Assembly (NCBI GenBank): GCA_963555705.1
Contig: OY743174.1
Span: 28,647,608-28,711,607 of the forward strand
DNA: 64,000 nt
Reading direction: 5' to 3'
DNA from: Ligustrum vulgare
Lineage: Eukaryota; Streptophyta; Magnoliopsida; Lamiales; Oleaceae
Part shown: in pieces, positions 35,447 to 48,006 of the stretch
How the letters are laid out: every line of letters begins with the position of its first letter
How positions within the stretch are numbered: the stretch's first letter is position 1
Made by a program: the position numbers and the translations under genes
Notes under the pieces: generated by a model
What the model was told of the DNA's origin: nothing
The model's database searches: none
The model's input: the letters and a program-made list of their open reading frames with translations, nothing else

Positions 35447-38411
35447 AAATTTTTTTCCATGAATATTAATTTTTTAAAAAAAAAAGAACTACTAAAAAAC
35501 TTTAAAGGGAAACATTTTTGTTATTTTTATTTTACCATCAAGCCTTTTTTGGAGTATCTTAACCTCGCATCATTTCAATAATTTCCTATTCACCGTAGTT
35601 TTAATTAATGCACATTTTTTAATATTTTAATTATTTTAATTTTTGTATTGCAATTCAAAATATTTTTCCTACATATAAAGTATGAACTCTTTACTTTCTC
35701 AAACAAAGATTCATTTAAATAAAATTCACAACTCTTGTATAATATATGATTTCTGTAACGTCCTTCAATTAGTGAGAGAAAAAGAAAAAATGCGAACCTC
35801 TTTAATTAATTTTTTTCCATGAATATTAATTTTTTTTAAAAAAAAGAACTACTAAAAAACTTTAAAGGGAAACATTTTTGTTATTTTTATTCTACCATCA
35901 AGCCTTTTTTGGAGTATCTTAACCTCGCATCATTTCAATAATTTCCTATTCACCGTAGTTTTAATTAATGCACATTTTTTAATATTTTAATTCTTTTTAT
36001 TTTTGTATTGCAATTCAAAATATTTTTCATACATATAAAGTATGAACTCTTTCCTTTCTCACACAAAAAATCATTTAAATGAAATTCAAAACTCTTGTAT
36101 AATATATGATTTCTGTAACGTCCTTCAATTAGTGAGAGAAAAAGAAAAAATGCGAACCTCTTTAATTAATTTTTTTCCATGAATATTAATTTTTTTAAAA
36201 AAAAAGAACTACTAAAAAACTTTAAAGGGAAACATTTTTGTTATTTTTATTCTACCATCAAGCCTTTTTTGGAGTATCTTAACCTCGCATCATTTCAATA
36301 ATTTCCTATTCACCGTAGTTTTAATTAATGCACATTTTTTAATATTTTAATTCTTTTTATTTTTGTATTGCAATTCAAAATATTTTTCCTACATATAAAG
36401 TATGAACTCTTTACTTTCTCAAACAAAGATTCATTTAAATAAAATTCACAACTCTTGTATAATATATGATTTCTGTAACGTCCTTCAATTAGTGAGAGAA
36501 AAAGAAAAAATGCGAACCTCTTTAATTAATTTTTTTCCATGAATATTAATTTTTTAAAAAAAAAAGAACTACTAAAAAACTTTAAAGGGAAACATTTTTG
36601 TTATTTTTATTCTACCATCAAGCCTTTTTTGGAGTATCTTAACCACGCATCATTTCAATAATTTCCTATTCACCATAGTTTTAATTAATGCACATTTTTT
36701 AATATTTTAATTATTTTAATTTTTGTATTGCAATTCAAAATATTTTTCATACATATAAAGTATGAACTCTTTCCTTTCTCACACAAAAAATCATTTAAAT
36801 GAAATTCAAAACTCTTGTATAATATATGATTTCTGTAACGTCCTTCAATTAGTGAGAGAAAAAGAAAAAATGCGAACCTCTTTAATTAATTTTTTTCCAT
36901 GAATATTAATTTTTTAAAAAAAAAAGAACTACTAAAAAACTTTAAAGGGAAACATTTTTGTTATTTTTATTTTACCATCAAGCCTTTTTTGGAGTATCTT
37001 AACCTCGCATCATTTCAATAATTTCCTATTCACCGTAGTTTTAATTAATGCACATTTTTTAATATTTTAATTATTTTAATTTTTGTATTGCAATTCAAAA
37101 TATTTTTCCTACATATAAAGTATGAACTCTTTACTTTCTCAAACAAAGATTCATTTAAATAAAATTCACAACTCTTGTATAATATATGATTTCTGTAACG
37201 TCCTTCAATTAGTGAGAGAAAAAGAAAAAATGCGAACCTCTTTAATTAATTTTTTTCCATGAATATTAATTTTTTTTAAAAAAAAGAACTACTAAAAAAC
37301 TTTAAAGGGAAACATTTTTGTTATTTTTATTCTACCATCAAGCCTTTTTTGGAGTATCTTAACCTCGCATCATTTCAATAATTTCCTATTCACCGTAGTT
37401 TTAATTAATGCACATTTTTTAATATTTTAATTCTTTTTATTTTTGTATTGCAATTCAAAATATTTTTCATACATATAAAGTATGAACTCTTTCCTTTCTC
37501 ACACAAAAAATCATTTAAATGAAATTCAAAACTCTTGTATAATATATGATTTCTGTAACGTCCTTCAATTAGTGAGAGAAAAAGAAAAAATGCGAACCTC
37601 TTTAATTAATTTTTTTCCATGAATATTAATTTTTTTAAAAAAAAAGAACTACTAAAAAACTTTAAAGGGAAACATTTTTGTTATTTTTATTCTACCATCA
37701 AGCCTTTTTTGGAGTATCTTAACCTCGCATCATTTCAATAATTTCCTATTCACCGTAGTTTTAATTAATGCACATTTTTTAATATTTTAATTCTTTTTAT
37801 TTTTGTATTGCAATTCAAAATATTTTTCCTACATATAAAGTATGAACTCTTTACTTTCTCAAACAAAGATTCATTTAAATAAAATTCACAACTCTTGTAT
37901 AATATATGATTTCTGTAACGTCCTTCAATTAGTGAGAGAAAAAGAAAAAATGCGAACCTCTTTAATTAATTTTTTTCCATGAATATTAATTTTTTAAAAA
38001 AAAAAGAACTACTAAAAAACTTTAAAGGGAAACATTTTTGTTATTTTTATTCTACCATCAAGCCTTTTTTGGAGTATCTTAACCACGCATCATTTCAATA
38101 ATTTCCTATTCACCATAGTTTTAATTAATGCACATTTTTTAATATTTTAATTATTTTAATTTTTGTATTGCAATTCAAAATATTTTTCATACATATAAAG
38201 TATGAACTCTTTCCTTTCTCACACAAAAAATCATTTAAATGAAATTCAAAACTCTTGTATAATATATGATTTCTGTAACGTCCTTCAATTAGTGAGAGAA
38301 AAAGAAAAAATGCGAACCTCTTTAATTAATTTTTTTCCATGAATATTAATTTTTTAAAAAAAAAAGAACTACTAAAAAACTTTAAAGGGAAACATTTTTG
38401 TTATTTTTATT
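35447..38411. repeat. Two tandem copies of a 4-monomer unit, period 1440 bp
   Basis: From 35447 to 36971 the sequence matches 36887-38411 at +1440 bp with no difference seen. The tag caccatag (a CpG-to-CpA change) is at 36671 and 38111. The order is TTTTACC-R2, TTCTACC-Q, TTCTACC-R2, ACCACGC-Q. The match starts just after the private ctttaataaatt of the left copy and stops at TTCTACC versus TTTTACC. The same pair lies at +14,079 in the second large copy (caccatag at 50750 and 52190). Confidence 0.84.
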
Positions 38412-38443
38412 CTACCATCAAGCCTTTTTTGGAGTATCTTAAC

Positions 38444-41395
38444 CACGCATCATTTCAATAATTTCCTATTCACCGTAGTTTTAATTAATGCACATTTTTT
38501 AATATTTTAATTATTTTAATTTTTGTATTGCAATTCAAAATATTTTTCCTACATATAAAGTATGAACTCTTTACTTTCTCAAACAAAAATTCATTTAAAT
38601 AAAATTCACAACTCTTGTATAATATATGATTTCTGTAACGTCCTTCAATTAGTGAGAGAAAAAGAAAAAATGCGAACCTCTTTAATTAATTTTTTTCCAT
38701 GAATATTAATTTTTTAAAAAAAAAAGAACTACTAAAAAACTTTAAAGGGAAACATTTTTGTTATTTTTATTTTACCATCAAGCCTTTTTTGGAGTATCTT
38801 AACCTCGCATCATTTCAATAATTTCCTATTCACCGTAGTTTTAATTAATGCACATTTTTTAATATTTTAATTATTTTAATTTTTGTATTGCAATTCAAAA
38901 TATTTTTCCTACATATAAAGTATGAACTCTTTACTTTCTCAAACAAAGATTCATTTAAATAAAATTCACAACTCTTGTATAATATATGATTTCTGTAACG
39001 TCCTTCAATTAGTGAGAGAAAAAGAAAAAATGCGAACCTCTTTAATTAATTTTTTTCCATGAATATTAATTTTTTTTAAAAAAAAGAACTACTAAAAAAC
39101 TTTAAAGGGAAACATTTTTGTTATTTTTATTCTACCATCAAGCCTTTTTTGGAGTATCTTAACCTCATATCATTTCAATAATTTCCTATTCACCGTAGTT
39201 TTAATTAATGCACATTTTTTAATATTTTAATTCTTTTTATTTTTGTATTGCAATTCAAAATATTTTTCATACATATAAAGTATGAACTCTTTCCTTTCTC
39301 ACACAAAAAATCATTTAAATGAAATTCAAAACTCTTGTATAATATATGATTTCTGTAACGTCCTTCAATTAGTGAGAGAAAAAGAAAAAATGCGAACCTC
39401 TTTAATTAATTTTTTTCCATGAATATTAATTTTTTAAAAAAAAAAAGAACTACTAAAAAACTTTAAAGGGAAACATTTTTGTTATTTTTATTCTACCATC
39501 AAGCCTTTTTTGGAGTATCTTAACCACGCATCATTTCAATAATTTCCTATTCACCGTAGTTTTAATTAATGCACATTTTTTTATATTTTAATTATTTTAA
39601 TTTTTGTATTGCAATTCAAAATATTTTTCCTACATATAAAGTATGAACTCTTTACTTTCTCAAACAAAAAATCATTTAAATGAAATTCACAACTCTTGTA
39701 TAATATATGATTTCTGTAACGTCCTTCAATTAGTGAGAGAAAAAGAAAAAATGCGAACCTCTTTAATTAATTTTTTTCCATGAATATTAATTTTTTTTAA
39801 AAAAAAAGAACTACTAAAAAACTTTAAAGGGAAACATTTTTGTTATTTTTATTCTACCATCAAGCCTTTTTTGGAGTATCTTAACCTCGCATCATTTCAA
39901 TAATTTCCTATTCACCGTAGTTTTAATTAATGCACATTTTTTAATATTTTAATTATTTTAATTTTTGTATTGCAATTCAAAATATTTTTCCTACATATAA
40001 AGTATGAACTCTTTACTTTCTCAAACAAAAATTCATTTAAATAAAATTCACAACTCTTGTATAATATATGATTTCTGTAACGTCCTTCAATTAGTGAGAG
40101 AAAAAGAAAAAATGCGAACCTCTTTAATTAATTTTTTTCCATGAATATTAATTTTTTTAAAAAAAAAGAACTACTAAAAAACTTTAAAGGGAAACATTTT
40201 TGTTATTTTTATTTTACCATCAAGCCTTTTTTGGAGTATCTTAACCTCGCATCATTTCAATAATTTCCTATTCACCGTAGTTTTAATTAATGCACATTTT
40301 TTAATATTTTAATTATTTTAATTTTTGTATTGCAATTCAAAATATTTTTCCTACATATAAAGTATGAACTCTTTACTTTCTCAAACAAAGATTCATTTAA
40401 ATAAAATTCACAACTCTTGTATAATATATGATTTCTGTAACGTCCTTCAATTAGTGAGAGAAAAAGAAAAAATGCGAACCTCTTTAATTAATTTTTTTCC
40501 ATGAATATTAATTTTTTTTAAAAAAAAGAACTACTAAAAAACTTTAAAGGGAAACATTTTTGTTATTTTTATTCTACCATCAAGCCTTTTTTGGAGTATC
40601 TTAACCTCATATCATTTCAATAATTTCCTATTCACCGTAGTTTTAATTAATGCACATTTTTTAATATTTTAATTCTTTTTATTTTTGTATTGCAATTCAA
40701 AATATTTTTCATACATATAAAGTATGAACTCTTTCCTTTCTCACACAAAAAATCATTTAAATGAAATTCAAAACTCTTGTATAATATATGATTTCTGTAA
40801 CGTCCTTCAATTAGTGAGAGAAAAAGAAAAAATGCGAACCTCTTTAATTAATTTTTTTCCATGAATATTAATTTTTTTAAAAAAAAAAGAACTACTAAAA
40901 AACTTTAAAGGGAAACATTTTTGTTATTTTTATTCTACCATCAAGCCTTTTTTGGAGTATCTTAACCACGCATCATTTCAATAATTTCCTATTCACCGTA
41001 GTTTTAATTAATGCACATTTTTTTATATTTTAATTATTTTAATTTTTGTATTGCAATTCAAAATATTTTTCCTACATATAAAGTATGAACTCTTTACTTT
41101 CTCAAACAAAAAATCATTTAAATGAAATTCACAACTCTTGTATAATATATGATTTCTGTAACGTCCTTCAATTAGTGAGAGAAAAAGAAAAAATGCGAAC
41201 CTCTTTAATTAATTTTTTTCCATGAATATTAATTTTTTTTAAAAAAAAAGAACTACTAAAAAACTTTAAAGGGAAACATTTTTGTTATTTTTATTCTACC
41301 ATCAAGCCTTTTTTGGAGTATCTTAACCTCGCATCATTTCAATAATTTCCTATTCACCGTAGTTTTAATTAATGCACATTTTTTAATATTTTAAT
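38444..41395. repeat. Two tandem copies of a second 4-monomer unit, period 1442 bp
   Basis: CCTCATATC at 39163 and 40605, ttttttatattttaatt near 39577/41019, and the hybrid junction near 39651/41093 all fit a shift of 1442 bp. The unit is R1, R2, CCTCATATC-Q and ACCACGC-hybrid. Copies differ at TnAn tracts (T6A10 versus T7A9, T6A11 versus T7A10). The match ends where one copy has aattattttaa and the other aattcttttta. It directly follows the 1440-bp pair, so two unrelated 4-mer duplications sit side by side. Confidence 0.8.
39651..39690. other. Hybrid junction R to Q (copies at 41093, 53730, 55172)
   Basis: The left part reads tttactttctcaaacaaa as in R types, and the right part reads aaatcatttaaatgaaattc as in Q. 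The switch lies within the shared acaaaaa run. The four copies are related by the 1442-bp and 14,079-bp duplications, so a single recombination event is enough to explain them. Confidence 0.75.
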
Positions 41396-42453
41396 TCTTT
41401 TTATTTTTGTATTGCAATTCAAAATATTTTTCATACATATAAAGTATGAACTCTTTCCTTTCTCACACAAAAAATCATTTAAATGAAATTCACAACTCTT
41501 GTATAATATATGATTTCTGTAACGTCCTTCAATTAGTGAGAGAAAAAGAAAAAATGCGAACCTCTTTAATTAATTTTTTTCCATGAATATTAATTTTTTT
41601 TAAAAAAAAAGAACTACTAAAAAACTTTAAAGGGAAACATTTTTGTTATTTTTATTCTACCATCAAGCCTTTTTTGGAGTATCTTAACCTCGCATCATTT
41701 CAATAATTTCCTATTCACCGTAGTTTTAATTAATGCACATTTTTTAATATTTTAATTCTTTTTATTTTTGTATTGCAATTCAAAATATTTTTCTTACATA
41801 TAAAGTATGAACTCTTTCCTTTCTCACACAAAAAATCATTTAAATGAAATTCACAACTCTTGTATAATATATGATTTCTGTAACGTCCTTCAATTAGTGA
41901 GAGAAAAAGAAAAAATGCGAACCTCTTTAATTAATTTTTTTCCATGAATATTAATTTTTTTAAAAAATAAGAACTACTAAAAAACTTTAAAGGGAAACAT
42001 TTTTGTTATTTTTATTCTACCATCAAGCCTTTTTTGGAGTATCTTAACCTCGCATCATTTCAATAATTTCCTATTCACCGTAGTTTTAATTAATGCACAT
42101 TTTTTAATATTTTAATTCTTTTTATTTTTGTATTGCAATTAAAAATATTTTTCGTACATATAAAGTATGAACTCTTTACTTTCCACACAAAAAATCATTT
42201 AAAAAAAATTCACAACTCTTGTATAATATATGATTTCTGTAACGTCCTTCAATTAGTGAGAGAAAAAGAAAAAATGCGAACCTCTTTAATTAATTTTTTT
42301 CCATGAATATTAATTTTTTTTAAAAAAAAGAACTACTAAAAAACTTTAAAGGGAAACATTTTTGTTATTTTTATTTTACCATCAAGCCTTTTTTGGAGTA
42401 TATTAACCTCGCATCATTTCAATAATTTCCTATTCACCGTAGTTTTAATTAAT

Positions 42454-43300
42454 GCACTTTTTTTAATATTTTAATTCTTTTAATTTTTATATTGCAATTC
42501 AAAATATTTTTCATACATATAAAGTATGAACTCTTTCCTTTTTCACACAAAAAAATCATTTAAATGAAATTCACAACTCTTGTATAATATATGATTTCTG
42601 TAACGTCCTTCAATTAGTGAGAGAAAAAGAAAAAATTCGAACCTCTTTATTTAATTTTTTTACTTGAATATTAATTATTTTTAAAAAAAAAAAAAAAAAA
42701 AAAACTACCAAAAAACTTTAAAGGAAAACAATTTTTTTATTATTATTTTACCATCAAGCCTTTTTTGGAGTATCTTACCCTCGAATCTTTTCAATAATTT
42801 CCGATTCACCGTAGTTTTAATTAATGCACTTTTTTTAATATTTTAATTCTTTTAATTTTTATATTGCAATTCAAAATATTTTTCATACATATAAAGTATG
42901 AACTCTTTCCTTTCTCACACAAAAAAATCATTTAAATGAAATTCACAACTCTTGTATAATATATGATTTCTGTAACGTCCTTCAATTAGTGAGAGAAAAA
43001 GAAAAAATTCGAACCTCTTTATTTAATTTTTTTACTTGAATATTAATTATTTTTTAAAAAAAAGAAAAAACTACCAAAAAACTTTAAAGGAAATCATTTT
43101 TTTTATTATTATTTTACCATCAAGCCTTTTTTGGAGTATCTTACCCTCGCATCTTTTCAATAATTTCCTATTCACCGTAGTTTTAATTAATGCACTTTTT
43201 TTAATATTTTAATTCTTTTAATTTTTATATTGCAATTCAAAATATTTTTCATACATATAAAGTATGAACTCTTTCCTTTCTCACACAAAAAAATCATTTA
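42454..43300. repeat. Diverged subfamily cluster 4 (S1, S2)
   Basis: TTCGAACC is at 42636 (S1) and 43008 (S2). S1 has T5A22, the longest homopolymer in the window, then ctaccaaaa, CCGATT and gaatctttt. S2 has T6A8-G. T and U are absent. The entry junction has a private extra T (cctttttcacac). After S2 the array returns to the main family through a seven-A junction. Confidence 0.85.
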
Positions 43301-45370
43301 AATGAAATTCACAACTCTTGTATAATATATGATTTCTGTAACGTCCTTCAATTAGTGAGAGAAAAAGAAAAAATGCGAACCTCTTTAATTAATTTTTTTC
43401 CATGAATATTAATTTTTTTTTAAAAAAAAGAACTACTAAAAAACTTTAAAGGGAAACATTTTTGTTATTTTTATTCTACCATCAAGCCTTTTTTGGAGTA
43501 TCTTAACCTCGCATCATTTCAATAATTTCCTATTCACCGTAGTTTTAATTAATGCACATTTTTTAATATTTTAATTCTTTTTATTTTTGTATTGCAATTC
43601 AAAATATTTTTCTTACATATAAAGTATGAACTCTTTCCTTTCTCACACAAAAAATCATTTAAATGAAATTCACAACTCTTGTATAATATATGATTTCTGT
43701 AACGTCCTTCAATTAGTGAGAGAAAAAGAAAAAATGCGAACCTCTTTAATTAATTTTTTTCCATGAATATTAATTTTTTTAAAAAATAAGAACTACTAAA
43801 AAACTTTAAAGGGAAACATTTTTGTTATTTTTATTCTACCATCAAGCCTTTTTTGGAGTATCTTAACCTCGCATCATTTCAATAATTTCCTATTCACCGT
43901 AGTTTTAATTAATGCACATTTTTTAATATTTTAATTCTTTTTATTTTTGTATTGCAATTAAAAATATTTTTCGTACATATAAAGTATGAACTCTTTACTT
44001 TCCACACAAAAAATCATTTAAAAAAAATTCACAACTCTTGTATAATATATGATTTCTGTAACGTCCTTCAATTGGTGAGAGAAAAAGAAAAAATGCGAAC
44101 CTCTTTAATTAATTTTTTTCCATGAATATTAATTTTTTTTAAAAAAAAGAACTACTAAAAAACTTTAAAGGGAAACATTTTTGTTATTTTTATTTTACCA
44201 TCAAGCCTTTTTTGGAGTATCTTAACCTCGCATCATTTCAATAATTTCCTATTCACCGTAGTTTTAATTAATGCACATTTTTTAATATTTTAATTCTTTT
44301 TATTTTTGTATTGCAATTAAAAATATTTTTCGTACATATAAAGTATGAACTCTTTACTTTCCACACAAAAAATCATTTAAAAAAAATTCACAACTCTTGT
44401 ATAATATATGATTTCTGTAACGTCCTTCAATTAGTGAGAGAAAAAGAAAAAATGCGAACCTCTTTAATTAATTTTTTTCCATGAATATTAATTTTTTTTA
44501 AAAAAAAGAACTACTAAAAAACTTTAAAGGGAAACATTTTTGTTATTTTTATTTTACCATCAAGCCTTTTTTGGAGTATCTTAACCTCGCATCATTTCAA
44601 TAATTTCCTATTCACCGTAGTTTTAATTAATGCACATTTTTTAATATTTTAATTCTTTTTATTTTTGTATTGCAATTCAAAATATTTTTCTTACATATAA
44701 AGTATGAACTCTTTCCTTTCTCACACAAAAAATCATTTAAATGAAATTCACAACTCTTGTATAATATATGATTTCTGTAACGTCCTTCAATTAGTGAGAG
44801 AAAAAGAAAAAATGCGAACCTCTTTAATTAATTTTTTTCCATGAATATTAATTTTTTTAAAAAATAAGAACTACTAAAAAACTTTAAAGGGAAACATTTT
44901 TGTTATTTTTATTCTACCATCAAGCCTTTTTTGGAGTATATTAACCTCGCATCATTTCAATAATTTCCTATTCACCGTAGTTTTAATTAATGCACATTTT
45001 TTAATATTTTAATTCTTTTTATTTTTGTATTGCAATTCAAAATATTTTTCTTACATATAAAGTATGAACTCTTTCCTTTCTCACACAAAAAATCATTTAA
45101 ATGAAATTCACAACTCTTGTATAATATATGATTTCTGTAACGTCCTTCAATTAGTGAGAGAAAAAGAAAAAATGCGAACCTCTTTAATTAATTTTTTTCC
45201 ATGAATATTAATTTTTTTAAAAAATAAGAACTACTAAAAAACTTTAAAGGGAAACATTTTTGTTATTTTTATTCTACCATCAAGCCTTTTTTGGAGTATC
45301 TTAACCTCGCATCATTTCAATAATTTCCTATTCACCGTAGTTTTAATTAATGCACATTTTTTAATATTTT

Positions 45371-46190
45371 AATTCTTTTTATTTTTATATTGCAATTCAA
45401 AATATTTTTCATACATATAAAGTATGAACTCTTTCCTTTCTCACACAAAAAAATCATTTAAATGAAATTCACAACTCTTGTATAATATATGATTTCTGTA
45501 ACGTCCTTCAATTAGTGAGAGAAAAAGAAAAAATTCGAACCTCTTTATTTAATTTTTTTACTTGAATATTAATTATTTTTAAAAAAAAAAAAAAAAAAAC
45601 TACCAAAAAACTTTAAAGGAAAACAATTTTTTTATTATTATTTTACCATCAAGCCTTTTTTGGAGTATCTTACCCTCGAATCTTTTCAATAATTTCCGAT
45701 TCACCGTAGTTTTAATTAATGCACTTTTTTTAATATTTTAATTCTTTTAATTTTTATATTGCAATTCAAAATATTTTTCATACATATAAAGTATGAACTC
45801 TTTCCTTTCTCACACAAAAAAATCATTTAAATGAAATTCACAACTCTTGTATAATATATGATTTCTGTAACGTCCTTCAATTAGTGAGAGAAAAAGAAAA
45901 AATTCGAACCTCTTTATTTAATTTTTTTACTTGAATATTAATTATTTTTTTAAAAAAAGAAAAAACTACCAAAAAACTTTAAAGGAAATCATTTTTTTTA
46001 TTATTATTTTACCATCAAGCCTTTTCTGGAGTATCTTACCCTCGCATCTTTTCAATAATTTCCTATTCACCGTAGTTTTAATTAATGCACTTTTTTTAAT
46101 ATTTTAATTCTTTTAATTTTTATATTGCAATTCAAAATATTTTTCCTACATATAAAGTATGAACTCTTTACTTTCTCAAACAAAGATTCA
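45371..46190. repeat. Diverged subfamily cluster 5 (S1, S2) with two hybrid borders
   Basis: TTCGAACC is at 45534 (S1, T5A19) and 45903 (S2, T7A7-G). The left border is a hybrid end, aattctttttatttttatat (45371-45390), which joins main-family and S-type halves. The right border joins the S-type gcacttttttt half to an R2 junction (46087-46190). S2 has the private ccttttctgg, and the next monomer has tttcaatgaa and caaacc. The spacing from cluster 4 is about 2.9 kb (8 monomers). Confidence 0.84.
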
Positions 46191-47226
46191 TTTAAATAAA
46201 ATTCACAACTCTTGTATAATATATGATTTCTGTAACGTCCTTCAATTAGTGAGAGAAAAAGAAAAAATGCGAACCTCTTTAATTAATTTTTTTCAATGAA
46301 TATTAATTTTTTTTTAAAAAAAGAACTACTAAAAAACTTTAAAGGGAAACATTTTTGTTATTTTTATTCTACCATCAAACCTTTTTTGGAGTATCTTAAC
46401 CTCGCATCATTTCAATAATTTCCTATTCACCGTAGTTTTAATTAATGCACATTTTTTAATATTTTAATTCTTTTTATTTTTGTATTGCAATTCAAAATAT
46501 TTTTCATACATATAAAGTATGAACTCTTTCCTTTCTCACACAAAAAATCATTTAAATGAAATTCAAAACTCTTGTATAATATATGATTTCTGTAACGTCC
46601 TTCAATTAGTGAGAGAAAAAGAAAAAATGCGAACCTCTTTAATTAATTTTTTTCCATGAATATTAATTTTTAAAAAAAAAAAGAACTACTAAAAAACTTT
46701 AAAGGGAAACATTTTTGTTATTTTTATTCTACCATCAAGCCTTTTTTGGAGTATCTTAACCTCGCATCATTTCAATAATTTCCTATTCACCGTAGTTTTA
46801 ATTAATGCACATTTTTTAATATTTTAATTCTTTTTATTTTTGTATTGCAATTCAAAATATTTTTCATACATATAAAGTATGAACTCTTTCCTTTCTCACA
46901 CAAAAAATCATTTAAATGAAATTCACAACTCTTGTATAATATATGATTTCTGTAACGTCCTTCAATTAGTGAGAGAAAAAGAAAAAATGCGAACCTCTTT
47001 AATTAATTTTTTTCCATGAATATTAATTTTTTTAAAAAAAAAAGAACTACTAAAAAACTTTAAAGGGAAACATTTTTGTTATTTTTATTCTACCATCAAG
47101 CCTTTTTTGGAGTATCTTAACCTCGCATCATTTCAATAATTTCCTATTCACCGTAGTTTTAATTAATGCACATTTTTTAATATTTTAATTCTTTTTATTT
47201 TTGTATTGCAATTCAAAATATTTTTC

Positions 47227-48006
47227 ATACATATAAAGTATGAACTCTTTCCTTTCTCACACAAAAAATCATTTAAATGAAATTCAAAACTCTTGTATAA
47301 TATATGATTTCTGTAACGTCCTTCAATTAGTGAGAGAAAAAGAAAAAATGCGAACCTCTTTAATTAATTTTTTTCCATGAATATTAATTTTTTAAAAAAA
47401 AAAGAACTACTAAAAAACTTTAAAGGGAAACATTTTTGTTATTTTTATTCTACCATCAAGCCTTTTTTGGAGTATCTTAACCTCGCATCATTTCAATAAT
47501 TTCCTATTCACCGTAGTTTTAATTAATGCACATTTTTTAATATTTTAATTCTTTTTATTTTTGTATTGCAATTCAAAATATTTTTCCTACATATAAAGTA
47601 TGAACTCTTTACTTTCTCAAACAAAGATTCATTTAAATAAAATTCACAACTCTTGTATAATATATGATTTCTGTAACGTCCTTCAATTAGTGAGAGAAAA
47701 AGAAAAAATGCGAACCTCTTTAATTAATTTTTTTCCATGAATATTAATTTTTTAAAAAAAAAAGAACTACTAAAAAACTTTAAAGGGAAACATTTTTGTT
47801 ATTTTTATTCTACCATCAAGCCTTTTTTGGAGTATCTTAACCACGCATCATTTCAATAATTTCCTATTCACCATAGTTTTAATTAATGCACATTTTTTAA
47901 TATTTTAATTATTTTAATTTTTGTATTGCAATTCAAAATATTTTTCAAACATATAAAGTATGAACTCTTTCCTTTCTCACACAAAAAATCATTTAAATGA
48001 AATTCA
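47227..48006. repeat. Linker between the two 39-monomer copies
   Basis: About 780 bp of ordinary monomers complete the 14,079-bp unit but are not matched at +14,079. The order (TTCTACC-R2, ACCACGC with caccatag, Q) resembles 36180-36880 and 37620-38320. A private change, tttttcaaac at 47941, replaces tttttcatac. If the large repeat is a tandem duplication, the joint lies at or near 48006/48007, and the second copy has been altered beyond 61305. Confidence 0.75.

Larger units (their letters stand above)
33928..47226. repeat. 39-monomer duplication, copy 1 (about 13.3 kb)
   Basis: This segment recurs at 48007-61305 with a constant shift of 14,079 bp. Matching tags include ACCACGC 34121/48200, CCTCATATC 34842/48921, caccatag 36671/50750, tttttcacac 42539/56618, attggtg 44071/58150, ccttttctgg 46020/60099, tttcaatgaa 46291/60370 and caaacc 46376/60455. 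Every TnAn tract compared is the same length, including A22 (near 42673/56752) and A19 (near 45591/59670). The only difference found is T at 40896 against A at 54975. The left limit is set by ttcacaac (33925) against ttcaaaac, and the right limit by CAT against CTT at about 47227/61306. Confidence 0.88.

Noticed and set aside
35260..35460. Identical 66-residue minus-strand frame
   Set aside because: A duplicate of the frame at 32739 produced by the 2521-bp shift; not an independent gene.
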